DNA of 64,000 nucleotides from Acidobacteriota bacterium (GTDB lineage Bacteria > Actinomycetota > Acidimicrobiia > Acidimicrobiales > Microtrichaceae), in assembly GCA_003577145.1 (NCBI GenBank), contig QEUP01000017.1:62001-126000 (forward strand), given 5' to 3'. Positions within the stretch are counted from its first letter, which is position 1. The number at the start of each line of letters is the position of its first letter. Position numbers and translations under genes: made by a program. Below, piece by piece: positions 16,493-25,726 of this stretch. A model generated the notes under the pieces. That model worked only from the letters and a program-made list of their open reading frames with translations. It made no database searches and had not been told where the DNA came from.

Positions 16493-16713
16493 GCTTGGCG
16501 CTGCCACAGGCACCGCCCGGCTCCGCCGATGCGCCTCACGAACCAACCCGCTGCTAGGGCCTGCGCCTCCGCAGCCCTGTGAACCCCGAGCTTGGCGCTG
16601 CCACAGGCACTGCCCGGCTCCGCCGATGCGCCTCACGAACCAACCCGCTGCTAGGGCCTGCGCCTCCGCAGCCCTGCGAACCCCGAGCTTGGCGCTGCCA
16701 CAGGCACCGCTCA
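16493..16713. repeat. 2.3 tandem copies of a 97-bp GC-rich element
   Basis: Copies start at 16493, 16590 and 16687 (the last partial), exact period 97 bp with few differences. Each contains a hairpin with arms GGCGCTGCC and a GGCACCGCC-type partner around ACA (e.g. 16497-16517), then CCGGCTCCGCC and CGCTGCTAGGGCCTGCGCCTC. It is the same family as the elements at 3246 and 26776. It forms the 3' end of the FxsA gene. Confidence 0.85.
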
Positions 16714-17282
16714 CGCCCGGTGTTGCCGTCGAAGTCGACCACTTCGTAAGGGTCGAGCGCCACGATGCTGCGGCGGTCGGCGAACTCGGCCTCGTCCAAG
16801 TCGATGACCTGACCCGTGGCCGAGGCGTCGTCAACCCAGCGGCTCCGCCGCTGCGACCCGAACCGACTGCGTGCCGTGCGGTAGACGAAACCCGAGGTCT
16901 GCCCGACGACCGCGTAGGCCGCGTAGCGGTTGCGGAAGTATCGCATCGTGGCACCGCGTGCCGGTGCGCGCGTGGGCGGGAACAGCAACAGGAGGCCCAA
17001 GACGTCGGTCAAGAAGCCGGGCGTGAGCATGAGAGCGCCCGCCACCAGCACCAGCCCGCCGTCGACGAGGCTGCGCGTCGGCATCTGGCCATCGCGGATC
17101 TGCTGGTTTATCGAACGCCATATACCCAACCCTTCGCGCTTCACCAACCACGCGCCAACCAGGCTCACCACGATCAGCAGGCCGATCGTGAGCCCGGCTC
17201 CCAGGTAGTCGGCAACCTCGAGGATCACCCACAATTCGGCGATCGGGACAACCAGAAGGAGAACAAGAAGCAGTCCGAACAC
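16554..17282 (-). CDS. fxsA: FxsA family membrane protein with a repeat-derived C-terminus
   Basis: Residues 1 to about 110 are the FxsA domain: three to four hydrophobic segments, PIAELWVILEV, the segment LVKREGLGIWR and MLTPGFLTDVLG. FxsA is a cytoplasmic-membrane protein whose precise activity is unknown. A soluble tail follows to about residue 188 (DPYEVVDFDGNTG). The last 54 residues (RERCLWQRQARGS... onward) are encoded by the 97-bp tandem repeats, so the original stop has been replaced by repeat sequence. The protein still terminates in frame. Confidence 0.8.
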   Translation of the reverse strand: MFGLLLVLLLVVPIAELWVILEVADYLGAGLTIGLLIVVSLVGAWLVKREGLGIWRSINQQIRDGQMPTRSLVDGGLVLVAGALMLTPGFLTDVLGLLLLFPPTRAPARGATMRYFRNRYAAYAVVGQTSGFVYRTARSRFGSQRRSRWVDDASATGQVIDLDEAEFADRRSIVALDPYEVVDFDGNTGRERCLWQRQARGSQGCGGAGPSSGLVREAHRRSRAVPVAAPSSGFTGLRRRRP

Positions 17283-17341
17283 AGGGCTCAGCCTACCGGT
17301 GCCTCGCCGAGAGCATTACGCGCCCCGTCCTGACAGCAGTC

Positions 17342-18559
17342 TCAGCTCGGTGTCTCGAGGGGGCGCACCCCGTACCAATCGGCGCCACGGGCGTCGAGTC
17401 GCGCCAGAACCCGGTCCCAGGCAGCCCACAGTTCGTCTCTGAACGGTTCGGGGGTGTCGGGAGCGTCGAGCGTACGGGCCACCGGAACTACCACGCCGGT
17501 GGCAGCGTCGTAGTAGGTCGCCACGTGGGTGAGGCTGGTCACATGGAACTCGTCGCCGACCACACCGGTGATCTCGACCCCGAGGATGACGCCGTCGGGC
17601 ACACCTCCCTGGGGGATGTCCGCCAGTTGGTTCCCCAGGCTGTAGGCGACGAACTCGTCACCGACCCGATCAATGGGCTGCACCACGGGTCCGTGGCCGA
17701 TCACGAGGTCGACGTCGTCCGAAGCCAGCAGAGCCTTGGCGATCTGCTGTTGAGCATCCGTGGGCTCCGGCCCGTTCTCAGCGAAATGGACGCTGACGAC
17801 CACGAAGTCCGCGCCGCTTGCGCGGGCTGCATCTGCCTTGGCCAACATGGTCGGCAAGTCGGCGAGGCCGACGAGGAAGGGCACCTCACCAAGCGGCTCG
17901 CGCTGGTTGACAGTCGTCGTGAAGGACAGGTGGGCAACCTGCACGCCCTCCACCTCATACATCGGTGTCGCGAAGGCCTCGATCGGGTCGTCGGCCATCC
18001 CCGACTGCACCAGTCCGGCTCGCTGCAGGGTGGAGATGGTCCCGATGACACCACCGACGCCCTGTTCCAGCGCCCGGTTCGACGCCGCCGAACACCCGTC
18101 ATACCCCGCCTCGGACAGTGCGGAGACCACTGAGGAGAAGGCGTTGAACGTCGGCAGGACCTCCCCTTCGGTCGCGGCCGCCTCCACCGGGGCAGGGGGG
18201 TCGTCGAGAGTCAGCGGCTGGCCGAGGTGGCACAGCGCCAGGTCGCTCTCCTCGAGCAGTGGCTTGACCTGTTGGAGGGCCATGCCGAAGTCGAAGGGCT
18301 TGGCGGTGAACACGCCCACGCCCTGGGCGGCGGTCTTCACACCCGGATCGAGGTAGACGCCTCCGGTGAAGCTGAGCCGGAGGGATACGAGCTCGGTTTC
18401 GGCCGGTGCGTCGTGGGGCTCTACGTCCTCTGCCGGCGCCGTGGTGACGGTCGTCCCCTTCACCCTCACCTGGGGTGCCGGATCGGAGAGCTGGAAGGCG
18501 ACGAACGCGACGAGGGCAGCCAGAAGCGCGACCGAAGCCAACGGGCCTCTCGCCCACAT
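17342..18559 (-). CDS. CapA/PgsA-family metallophosphatase-like exported protein
   Basis: 405 residues with an N-terminal hydrophobic anchor (ASVALLAALVAFVAF) and a CapA fold: LRLSFTGGVYLDPGV where 'GD' is usual, HLGQPLTLDD (where LE.PL is usual), VVSVHFAENG, and VIGHGPVVQPID. Family members act in poly-gamma-glutamate capsule synthesis or as cell-wall enzymes. The first metal ligand 'D' of FxGD is replaced by GGV here, so activity is uncertain. ATG 18559 gives a proper signal anchor. The gene is divergent from selA. Confidence 0.7.
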   Translation of the reverse strand: MWARGPLASVALLAALVAFVAFQLSDPAPQVRVKGTTVTTAPAEDVEPHDAPAETELVSLRLSFTGGVYLDPGVKTAAQGVGVFTAKPFDFGMALQQVKPLLEESDLALCHLGQPLTLDDPPAPVEAAATEGEVLPTFNAFSSVVSALSEAGYDGCSAASNRALEQGVGGVIGTISTLQRAGLVQSGMADDPIEAFATPMYEVEGVQVAHLSFTTTVNQREPLGEVPFLVGLADLPTMLAKADAARASGADFVVVSVHFAENGPEPTDAQQQIAKALLASDDVDLVIGHGPVVQPIDRVGDEFVAYSLGNQLADIPQGGVPDGVILGVEITGVVGDEFHVTSLTHVATYYDAATGVVVPVARTLDAPDTPEPFRDELWAAWDRVLARLDARGADWYGVRPLETPS

Positions 18560-18635
18560 GGCGCCGAGGCTAACTACGGCCGGGGCTCGAAGGGTGGATG
18601 CCCGCAACGAGGATCCGAATCGTATGCTCGTCGTG

Positions 18636-19877
18636 ATGCGCCCGCCGTCGGTCGACAGCCTCGCCCGCTCGCTCTCCGACACGGGGCTACCCCATCCGCT
18701 GCTCGTGGAGGTGGCCCGAGAGGCGATCGCGGCCGACCGCGTCTCGGAGGCCCATGCTCTCGCTGCGGTACGCCGCCGGCGGCTGCTGGTTCCGGTGGTC
18801 AACGCCACTGGCGTCCTGCTCCACACCAACCTCGGAAGGGCCCCGCTTTGTCACGTCCCGCCCCTCACCTACACGAACCTGGAACTGGACCTCGAGACAG
18901 GAAAGCGCGGCTCCCGCCAGGAACGCACTGCTTCCCTGCTGGCTGCGGCTACCGGTGCCGAGTCCGCAATGGTGGTCAACAACTGTGCCGCGGCGGTGCT
19001 GCTGGTCCTCGCAGCCCTCGCGCGGGGCCGACCGGTCGCGGTCTCACGCAGCGAGCTGGTAGAGATCGGCGGGGGATTCAGGGTTCCCGAGGTCATGGCC
19101 CAATCCGGAGCCCGGTTGCTGGAGGTCGGCACGACCAACAGGACCCGCCGCGACGATTTCGGTCGGGCGGTCGCCGAGCACGACCCTGCGCTGTTGCTGA
19201 AGGTCCACCAATCGAACTACCGGATCGTCGGTTTCACCGAGTCGGTGCCGGTCCGCGACATGTCCGGGTTCGGGCGACCGGTGATCGTCGACCTGGGTTC
19301 GGGCTTGCTGGACGCATCCACGCCTTGGCTCGACGGGCCCCCGCCGAGCTGGCTCCGAGGCGAACCAGCGGTCCGTCAGACCCTCGCCGAGGGGGCAGCC
19401 CTGGTCACGTTCTCGGGGGACAAGCTCCTCGGGGGCCCTCAGGCGGGCATCATCGCGGGACGCGCCGACCTCGTCGATGCCTGTGCCGATCACCCTCTGG
19501 CACGAGCGGTCCGGCCCGGCGAGTTGGTGGTCGCTGCGCTGCAGGAGACCCTCCTCGCGTATCTGAGAAGGGACGCCGCCGCCATCCCCTTGTGGGCCAT
19601 GGCTTCGGCTCGACCGGAGGACCTGCGTGCGAGAGCCGCCCGCCTCGGTGGCGGCAAGGTGATCGAGACCGAGGCGCTCCCCGGGGGTGGCACCCTCCCC
19701 GGTGTCACCATCCCCTCGGTCGGGGTGGCTTTCGCCGGTGATCTCACCGAACAGCTACGGGCGCACTGCCCACCGATCCTGGCCCGGGTGATCGATGACC
19801 GCACGGTCCTGGACCTGCGTACGGTCCTCCCCGCAGACGACGAAGTGATCGCCGAATGGATCGCGCAACGGCCATGA
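18636..19877 (+). CDS. selA: L-seryl-tRNA(Sec) selenium transferase
   Basis: SelA converts Ser-tRNA(Sec) to Sec-tRNA(Sec) with selenophosphate and PLP. The 413-residue product contains [16 protein letters not shown], the segment [12 protein letters not shown] and the PLP-lysine motif [14 protein letters not shown] prefer ATG 18636, because TATGCT at 18623-18628 ends 7 nt before it as in other leaderless starts here; ATG 18624 is an alternative. selB follows 13 nt downstream. No selD or tRNA-Sec is found in the window. Confidence 0.9.
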   Translation: MRPPSVDSLARSLSDTGLPHPLLVEVAREAIAADRVSEAHALAAVRRRRLLVPVVNATGVLLHTNLGRAPLCHVPPLTYTNLELDLETGKRGSRQERTASLLAAATGAESAMVVNNCAAAVLLVLAALARGRPVAVSRSELVEIGGGFRVPEVMAQSGARLLEVGTTNRTRRDDFGRAVAEHDPALLLKVHQSNYRIVGFTESVPVRDMSGFGRPVIVDLGSGLLDASTPWLDGPPPSWLRGEPAVRQTLAEGAALVTFSGDKLLGGPQAGIIAGRADLVDACADHPLARAVRPGELVVAALQETLLAYLRRDAAAIPLWAMASARPEDLRARAARLGGGKVIETEALPGGGTLPGVTIPSVGVAFAGDLTEQLRAHCPPILARVIDDRTVLDLRTVLPADDEVIAEWIAQRP

Positions 19878-19890
19878 GAGCGGGCGGCCG

Positions 19891-21618
19891 ATGCGGGTAG
19901 TCGCCACCGCCGGCCACGTCGACCATGGGAAGTCGACGCTGGTCGAGGCCCTGACCGGGATGGACCCGGATCGCCTCGAGGAGGAGAAGCGACGGGGGCT
20001 CACCATCGACCTCGGGTTCGCCCACACGACGCTGCCCTCCGGTCAGGATCTGGCTCTCGTGGACGTCCCCGGACATGTTCGCTTCCTGAAGAACATGCTG
20101 GCCGGTGTGGGCGCGGTAGAGGCATGCCTCTTCGTGGTGGCGGCCACCGAGGGATGGAAGCCCCAGTCCGAGGAGCACCTGCGAATCCTCGAGCTCGTCG
20201 GCGTCCACCACGGCATCATCGCCTTGACGATGACCGGTCTCGTGGACCGCGACGTCCTCACCCTCGCCCGCCAGGAGGTGAGCGAAAGGGTCGCCGGTAC
20301 CTTCCTCGAACGGGCCGAGATGGTCGAGGTCGATTCCCTCACCGGCTCCGGGATCGCCGAGGTGGCTCTCGCCCTCGACCGCCTGCTCGCGACGAAGCCC
20401 CGACCGCCGGGATCTGGACGGCCCCGCCTCTGGGTCGACCGGAGCTTCGCCCCCAGAGGTGCCGGAACGGTCGTCACCGGCACGCTCACCGGTGGGTCAA
20501 TCAGCCTGGGAGATGACCTGGTGGTCGAGCCCGGACGAAGGCCGGTTCGTGTGAGGGCCCTGCAGAGCCTGCACACCGAGCGCCGCGCGGTTCCGCCCGG
20601 GAGCCGGGCGGCCGTGAACCTGTCAGGGATCGATCATGACGATGTCAGCCGGGGCGACGCCCTGATCAGGGAGGGTCAGTGGCACATGACCTGGGTGTTC
20701 GACGCGGCAATGACCGTTCTGTCGTCACTTCGTCACGAGGTCGGCAGGCGGGGTGCGTATGTCGTCTACCTGGGGTCAGGCGAGCACCACGCCGGCATCC
20801 GCGTTCTCGACGCGGACGCTCTCGAACCCGGCGAGGAGGGCCACATCAGGGTGTACCTCGACACGAGGCTCCCACTGCTGCCGGGGGACCGCTTCGTCAT
20901 CCGCGAAACCGGCCGCAGCGAGACGGTCGGCGGCGGAGAGGTTCTCGACCTCGACCCGGTCCTGCCGACTGGTCGCGCCCGTCCCGACCGGAGCGTGGAT
21001 CGCGTCATCCGGGAGCGGGGGTGGGTCGACGTGGTCGAGTTGGAGCGCCTCACCGGCGAGGTACGCGCTCCATCGGTCGGTAGCTGGGTCGCCGATCCTC
21101 ATGTTCTCGACGAGACCGTGAAGCGGGTCCTCGCCTCGATCGCCGAGGCGGGCGCGCTCGGGCTGAACGTCGCCGAGTTGGGGGAAAAGGAGCGGGCCGT
21201 CCTGGGGACTCTCGACGGCGTGCGCGTGGAGGATGGCCGGGCGATTCTGGCCGGGAGCGCCGACGAGTTGGCAGAGCACCCGTTCCTCGGCGAGCTACGG
21301 GCGGCGGGCTTCGCTCCCCCCAAGCCCGAGGGGGTCGACCGTGGCGTGCTGCGTGCACTCGTGCGGCGGGGGCTGGTGGTGGAGTCGGAGGGGGTCTACT
21401 TCAGCTCCGAGGCAGTCGAGGCCGCCTCGCTGGAGATGGCGGACCTGTTGAGGACCCGACCCGACGGCTTCACCGTCGCTGACGCCCGCGACCGGTTGCA
21501 CAGCAGCCGCAAGCACGTCCTACCCCTGCTCAGCCACCTCGATCGCCACGGCGTGACCCGTCGCCGGGGAGACCTACGGGTGGCGGGCCCCAGGCTTCCC
21601 GGCAGCCGGCAGACCTGA
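19891..21618 (+). CDS. selB: Selenocysteine-specific elongation factor with an altered G4 motif
   Basis: SelB brings Sec-tRNA(Sec) to ribosomes at SECIS-marked UGA codons. The 575-residue protein has G1 [10 protein letters not shown]2 [10 protein letters not shown]3 DVPGH, EF-Tu-like domains 2 and 3, and C-terminal winged helices that bind SECIS RNA (last about 240 residues). The G4 position, TKxD in the family, reads ALTMTGLVD: both the lysine and the guanine-recognising Asp appear substituted. It forms an operon with selA. The downstream 13-bp hairpin is the likely terminator. Confidence 0.88.
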   Translation: MRVVATAGHVDHGKSTLVEALTGMDPDRLEEEKRRGLTIDLGFAHTTLPSGQDLALVDVPGHVRFLKNMLAGVGAVEACLFVVAATEGWKPQSEEHLRILELVGVHHGIIALTMTGLVDRDVLTLARQEVSERVAGTFLERAEMVEVDSLTGSGIAEVALALDRLLATKPRPPGSGRPRLWVDRSFAPRGAGTVVTGTLTGGSISLGDDLVVEPGRRPVRVRALQSLHTERRAVPPGSRAAVNLSGIDHDDVSRGDALIREGQWHMTWVFDAAMTVLSSLRHEVGRRGAYVVYLGSGEHHAGIRVLDADALEPGEEGHIRVYLDTRLPLLPGDRFVIRETGRSETVGGGEVLDLDPVLPTGRARPDRSVDRVIRERGWVDVVELERLTGEVRAPSVGSWVADPHVLDETVKRVLASIAEAGALGLNVAELGEKERAVLGTLDGVRVEDGRAILAGSADELAEHPFLGELRAAGFAPPKPEGVDRGVLRALVRRGLVVESEGVYFSSEAVEAASLEMADLLRTRPDGFTVADARDRLHSSRKHVLPLLSHLDRHGVTRRRGDLRVAGPRLPGSRQT

Positions 21619-21633
21619 TCTGCGAGCAAGCAG

Positions 21634-21665
21634 TCGGGGCCGCCCCCTTGCAGGGGCGGCCCCGA
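21634..21665. terminator. Strong bidirectional terminator-like hairpin
   Basis: A perfect 13-bp stem, TCGGGGCCGCCCC (21634-21646) with its complement at 21653-21665, has a 6-nt loop. It lies 16 nt after selB and between convergent selB and whiB. No T-tract follows, as is common in actinobacteria. Confidence 0.75.
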
Positions 21666-21711
21666 GACACCCGCAGCCGCCGACCCCCCGCGGCAGCCCG
21701 GATGGTAGATC

Positions 21712-21978
21712 TCAGTTCACCGATTCGGGCCACATGGATTTTCGCTCGGTCTCGTTGAGGCCCCCCCAGATACCGTGCGGCTCGCGGATGCGCACCGCGT
21801 ACTCGAGGCAGTCCTCTCGCACTGTGCAAGCGGCGCAGATCGCCTTGGCACGCCGCTCCCGGTCGAGCTTCTCGTCTTTGCGCTCGAATTGCGGCGGCGG
21901 GAAGAACACGGCCGCCTGCGGTCCCCGGCACGCTGCTTTGACCTGCCAGACTTCTATTGAATGTGCTATTGCACTCAC
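21712..21978 (-). CDS. WhiB-family Fe-S transcription factor
   Basis: 88 residues from GTG 21978, preceded by a GGGGGG-rich ribosome site. The four cluster cysteines are in AACRGP and ICAACTVREDC (C-x2-C-x5-C), followed by GIWGGL, the turn that contacts the sigma factor. Wbl proteins carry a 4Fe-4S cluster and modulate transcription in response to redox or nitric oxide. Two GET3-like ATPase genes are nearby, as around mycobacterial whiB4 (Rv3679-Rv3681c); that suggests, but does not prove, a WhiB4-type identity. A structured 200-nt upstream region may regulate it. Confidence 0.9.
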   Translation of the reverse strand: MSAIAHSIEVWQVKAACRGPQAAVFFPPPQFERKDEKLDRERRAKAICAACTVREDCLEYAVRIREPHGIWGGLNETERKSMWPESVN

Positions 21979-22010
21979 CGCTACCCCCCTCTTCAGCGGG
22001 GACCCTAGGC

Positions 22011-22129
22011 TCCCTATTTCACCCAAACAAGGGTGAATTATTGTTCGCAAGGCGCTTCTCATCGCGAACAACCGCAGGTCAGAGGCACAGTGCTCGATCC
22101 AGCTCACCGGTACGACATCCAAATAGGGA
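22011..22129. promoter_or_regulatory. Cluster of inverted repeats upstream of whiB
   Basis: Three dyads are seen: TTCACCC (22018-22024) with GGGTGAA (22031-22037); TTGTTCGC (22041-22048) with GCGAACAA (22064-22071); and TCCCTATTT (22011-22019) with AAATAGGGA (22121-22129), enclosing the other two. All are perfect. They lie 30-150 nt before the whiB GTG. They may be operators, or stems of a structured 5' UTR. Confidence 0.55.
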
Positions 22130-22133
22130 CAGA

Positions 22134-22178
22134 CCTCAGCGCTGTAATCAGAGCAATGAATTCGTAACGTCGCTGAGG
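22134..22178. terminator. Inverted repeat between nfeD and whiB
   Basis: CCTCAGCG (22134-22141) pairs perfectly with CGCTGAGG (22171-22178) across a 29-nt AT-richer loop. It lies 60 nt past the nfeD stop and may end that transcript or belong to the whiB control region. Confidence 0.3.
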
Positions 22179-22237
22179 GTGACGGCTGACCGCTGAGCGT
22201 GCCTCCGGGTGAGGTGCCGGGCCCCTCGTGCGCGGTC

Positions 22238-23614
22238 TCACGAACCCTCGGGCGGCTTGCGGTGACGGCGCGCCCCGCCCTCAGCCGGCTCGATCTCGAG
22301 CACCACGCCTTCGATGCCCGTCACCCGTACCCGGGCGCCGCGAGCCACCGGTGTCGCCCGGTTCGTCCGCGCCCGCCACAGCGCGTCGTGGACACGCACG
22401 GTCCCATCGGGGTCCAAATCGGTGACGGCGTCGCCGAGTTCGTCGATCATCCAGTCCCGTCCGATGGTCGGGGTGGAGAACCGCGATCGGACCATTGCCG
22501 GCATGCCGGAGAGCATCGCCAGGCCCATGCCGACGATCCCCACCACCAGCGTCAGCCAGGATACCGAGACTCCGTCGAACAGCACCAACGAACCCGCCAC
22601 GAAGCTGATGAGCCCGACACCGGTCCAGATCCGCGGGACTCCCGTCTGGATGTCGACCGCGAAGCCGAACATGGCGAAGACCATCAACCCCACACCCACC
22701 GAGTTCGTGGGAAGGGCCGCCAGGCCATAGGCGGCCAGGACGAGGCTGACAGCGCCTGCAACCCCAGCAATGCCCACACCAGCCGTGAAGAACTCGAACA
22801 CGAGCAAGCCCAGGCCGATGCCGAACAGGAGATAGGCGACAGCCGGCGACGCGACCGTGTGCATGAGCTGTGACAGCAGCGGCAGGGGAAGGAACCGGAC
22901 CACCGTCAGCGGCTCCCGTCGAGGCTCGCCACCGGTCTCCGCCACCTCGGTTTCGAAGCCGGCCAACTCGAGGAGGTGGTCTCCCAACGTGGGCGCAGCT
23001 CGATCGACCAGCCCGAGGTCCACCGCCTCCTCCCAGTCGACGGTCTTGTCGCGGATTTCCGCCGCTTCCTCGCCGAAGAGCTCACCGAAGCGCTCCGGGT
23101 CCAGTCGCTGCTGGCCCAACTCGCCGATATCGCTGCCCGGCGAGATCGAGGAGGTCTTGGCCAAGGCCACCAACTCGGCGGCTCCATCCAGAGCCTCCGC
23201 TCCGCTGGGCCCGATCCAGACGCTCACCGGCACCGCCGCGTCTTGGATGTTCTCGGCCAGCCTCTCGAGACGCCCGCTGTCCAGCGCCACGCCGGGGCTG
23301 TCGAGTTGCAGCACCAGACCTATGACCTCCCGCTCCGACTCGGACTCATCGATCGACGCTTCGATGAAATCGGCCACCACCTCGTCGACGAGCCCGTCGA
23401 TCTCGATGACGTTGACGCAACCGTGCTCCGCGCAGGTGCCGGAACCGCCTGTCTGGCCGGTGGCGGCCCTTGCCGGGTCCTGTCCTGACAACAACAGCAG
23501 CCCCAAGACGACCAGCGTGACAGCAGACCGCCCGGCAGGCCTCGACGATCGCCACAGCCGTCGGGTTTGCAGCCGAAGCAGGGGGAATAGGCGGAGCGTG
23601 GCTATTGTGCGCAC
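22238..23614 (-). CDS. nfeD: Long-form NfeD protein with a degenerate ClpP-like domain
   Basis: 458 residues: N-terminal hydrophobic signal (about 30-50), ClpP-class protease domain (about 65-240), four to five membrane segments (about 255-385), and a C-terminal OB-fold NfeD domain (about 395-450). In active long NfeD proteases the nucleophile lies in a GA.AASAG context; here it reads GPSGAEALDGAAELV, with no Ser at that position. The domain may be non-catalytic. NfeD proteins work with flotillin-like membrane proteins; none is encoded nearby. Divergent from the ArsA-like operon. Confidence 0.8.
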   Translation of the reverse strand: MRTIATLRLFPLLRLQTRRLWRSSRPAGRSAVTLVVLGLLLLSGQDPARAATGQTGGSGTCAEHGCVNVIEIDGLVDEVVADFIEASIDESESEREVIGLVLQLDSPGVALDSGRLERLAENIQDAAVPVSVWIGPSGAEALDGAAELVALAKTSSISPGSDIGELGQQRLDPERFGELFGEEAAEIRDKTVDWEEAVDLGLVDRAAPTLGDHLLELAGFETEVAETGGEPRREPLTVVRFLPLPLLSQLMHTVASPAVAYLLFGIGLGLLVFEFFTAGVGIAGVAGAVSLVLAAYGLAALPTNSVGVGLMVFAMFGFAVDIQTGVPRIWTGVGLISFVAGSLVLFDGVSVSWLTLVVGIVGMGLAMLSGMPAMVRSRFSTPTIGRDWMIDELGDAVTDLDPDGTVRVHDALWRARTNRATPVARGARVRVTGIEGVVLEIEPAEGGARRHRKPPEGS

Positions 23615-23638
23615 CCGGAGCGCCTCCGAGGGAAAGAC

Positions 23639-24628
23639 GTGGATCCTGGGCAGTTCTTCACTGCGTCACGTGTGATCATCGTGGCTGGCAAAGGCGGCGT
23701 CGGCAAGACGACGGTGAGCGCCGCGCTGGCGCGCGGGGCGGCCCGCAGCGGGCTTTCCACCCTCGTCGTGGAGGTGGAAGGCAAGAGCGGGCTTCCGGCG
23801 ATGTTCGGTCAGGACGACAACCTCACCTACATCGAGCAGACGATCTCCCCCGGCGGCGGACCCGAGGGCGCCGCCGACATCCGAGCCAGGACGCTGACAC
23901 CGGACGACGCCCTGCTCGAGTACCTCCAAGACCACGGTCTCAGCCGCATATCCAAGAGGCTGGTCAACACCGGCGCCCTGGATGTGGTCGCTACCGCGGC
24001 CCCCGGCATCAAGGACATCCTCATACTGGGGAAGGTCAAGCAGTTGGAGCGGACCAGCGACGTCGACCTGATCCTGCTCGACGCTCCTGCCGCCGGCCAC
24101 GCCATAACCTTTCTCCGCAGCCCCCGGGGATTGCTCGATGCCGTGCGGGTCGGGCCGATCAACACCCAGGCCAGGGACGTCCTCGACATGCTGACAGACC
24201 ACCGCCGGTGCCAGGTCATCCTGGTCTCGCTGCCGGAGGAGACGCCGGTCAACGAGCTGGTCGAGACGGCCTACAGCCTCGAGGACCATGTCGGCATCGG
24301 CCTTGGGCCGGTGGTCGTCAACGGCCTCTACCCACCGTTGAAGGGAATAGCCACGGATCCGCGGGTCGCCGCCGAGGAGGCCCACGCCAGCCTCCGGCCC
24401 GGTGAGGCCGAGATCTTGAGCAAAGCAGCCGACTTCAGGAGCCACCGCATCGAGCTGCAACAAGAGCAGGTCGCTCGACTGGCCGAACTGCTGCCCCTCC
24501 CCCAGATTCATCTCCCGTTCCTCTTCACGTCCGACCCGGGCCCGGCCGACGTCGATCTCCTGGCCGACAACCTCCTGGCAGGAATCGACGCCCTGCAGCC
24601 GCTGCCGGAGTCCGGGACGGACGCATGA
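23639..24628 (+). CDS. ArsA/GET3-like ATPase, first of a pair
   Basis: 329 residues with a deviant Walker A AGKGGVGKTT carrying the signature lysine, and a switch region LLDAPAAGHA. Actinobacteria carry two such genes in tandem (Rv3679-Rv3680 in M. tuberculosis) whose products are thought to form a complex. The GTG start at 23639 is 24 nt from the divergent nfeD start. The stop overlaps the next ATG by 4 nt (ATGA), so synthesis is coupled. The substrate is unknown; arsenite export is unlikely without arsB. Confidence 0.85.
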   Translation: MDPGQFFTASRVIIVAGKGGVGKTTVSAALARGAARSGLSTLVVEVEGKSGLPAMFGQDDNLTYIEQTISPGGGPEGAADIRARTLTPDDALLEYLQDHGLSRISKRLVNTGALDVVATAAPGIKDILILGKVKQLERTSDVDLILLDAPAAGHAITFLRSPRGLLDAVRVGPINTQARDVLDMLTDHRRCQVILVSLPEETPVNELVETAYSLEDHVGIGLGPVVVNGLYPPLKGIATDPRVAAEEAHASLRPGEAEILSKAADFRSHRIELQQEQVARLAELLPLPQIHLPFLFTSDPGPADVDLLADNLLAGIDALQPLPESGTDA

Positions 24629-25695
24629 ACTTCGATGACCTCACCCGGACCGAGCGGATCATCGTGTGCACCGGCTCAGGGGGCGTAGGCAAGACGACGA
24701 CGGCGGCGGTGCTGGCCATGCGAGGTGCCGAGCACGGCCGCAAGTCGGTGGTGGTGACGATCGATCCGGCCAAGCGCCTCGCCGACGCCCTCGGACTGCG
24801 CGACCTGAGCAACAGCCCCAAGCGGATCGACGGCCCGTGGGCGGGCGAGCTGTGGGCCATGATGCTGGACACGAAGAGCACCTTCGATGCCCTGGTGGCC
24901 AAGTACGCAGGCAGCGAGGAGCAGTCAGAGGGGATCCTCGCCAACCGTTTCTACCGCAACATCTCCGAGGCGCTGTCAGGCACCCAGGAGTACATGGCCA
25001 TGGAGAAGCTCTACGAACTGCACGAGGAGACCGACTTCGACCTGATCGTCGTCGATACCCCCCCGACGAGGCACGCGCTCGACTTCATCGACGCGCCGCG
25101 GCGGCTCACCCGGTTCCTCGACCACCGGCTCTACCGCATTCTCATGGCACCCACTCGGGGCCTGGTCAAAGCCCTCAACGTTGCAGCGCAGGCATTTCTC
25201 CGAACTGTCTCCAGGGTCGTCGGCGGTGACGCCGTCAACGACGCGATCGCCTTCTTCCAGGCCTTTGAAGGCATGGAGCAGGGCTTCAAGGAGCGCGCAG
25301 GAAAGGTCGGCGCGCTGCTGTCGGATCCGCAGACCGCCTTCGTCCTCGTCGCGAGCCCCCGGCGCGACACTGTCGACGAGGCCACGTTCTTCGCTCGCAA
25401 GCTGCACGAGGCGGGGATCGAGGTGCGTGGACTCATCGTCAATCGTGTCCATCCCCGCTTCGGTGAGGCGCTACCCGAGGCGTTGCGAGAACGCGCTCAC
25501 ACACTTGTGGGGACCGATCTTGGTGATCTCTACACCTGCCTGGCCGACTTCCAGCAGATCGCCACCGAAGAGGACAGGCACCTGCGCGGGTTGGCCGAGC
25601 ACGTGGCACCGGCGCCGGTGGTTCGTGTGCCCTTCCTCCGCTCTGACGTCCATGACCTCGACGGCTTGGAGCTAGTAGCCGAGCATCTGTTCTGA
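24625..25695 (+). CDS. ArsA/GET3-like ATPase, second of a pair, signature lysine absent
   Basis: 356 residues with P-loop GSGGVGKTT: the first-position lysine of the deviant Walker A (KGGVGKT) is Ser. Other features are TIDPAKRLADALG, VVDTPPTRHALDF and a helical insertion (about residues 70-130). In GET3/ArsA dimers the signature lysine acts across the dimer interface, so this subunit may rely on its partner encoded just upstream (4-nt overlap). The family's C-terminal region VVRVPF is present. Confidence 0.85.
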   Translation: MNFDDLTRTERIIVCTGSGGVGKTTTAAVLAMRGAEHGRKSVVVTIDPAKRLADALGLRDLSNSPKRIDGPWAGELWAMMLDTKSTFDALVAKYAGSEEQSEGILANRFYRNISEALSGTQEYMAMEKLYELHEETDFDLIVVDTPPTRHALDFIDAPRRLTRFLDHRLYRILMAPTRGLVKALNVAAQAFLRTVSRVVGGDAVNDAIAFFQAFEGMEQGFKERAGKVGALLSDPQTAFVLVASPRRDTVDEATFFARKLHEAGIEVRGLIVNRVHPRFGEALPEALRERAHTLVGTDLGDLYTCLADFQQIATEEDRHLRGLAEHVAPAPVVRVPFLRSDVHDLDGLELVAEHLF

Positions 25696-25726
25696 TTTCC
25701 TTGCGTGAACGACCGGGAGGCCGCTC

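Noticed and set aside
16493-16713. 97-bp tandem repeats as a CRISPR array
   Set aside because: Copies abut without unique spacers and the unit itself is nearly identical throughout, so this is a tandem duplication of a hairpin element.
18227-19741. Long open frame overlapping selA in another frame
   Set aside because: Residue composition is Arg/Pro/Gly-rich without domains. It is a shadow of selA in high-GC DNA.
21619-21711. Possible tRNA-Sec behind selB
   Set aside because: The only structure is a 13-bp terminator-like hairpin; no acceptor, D or T arm can be drawn.
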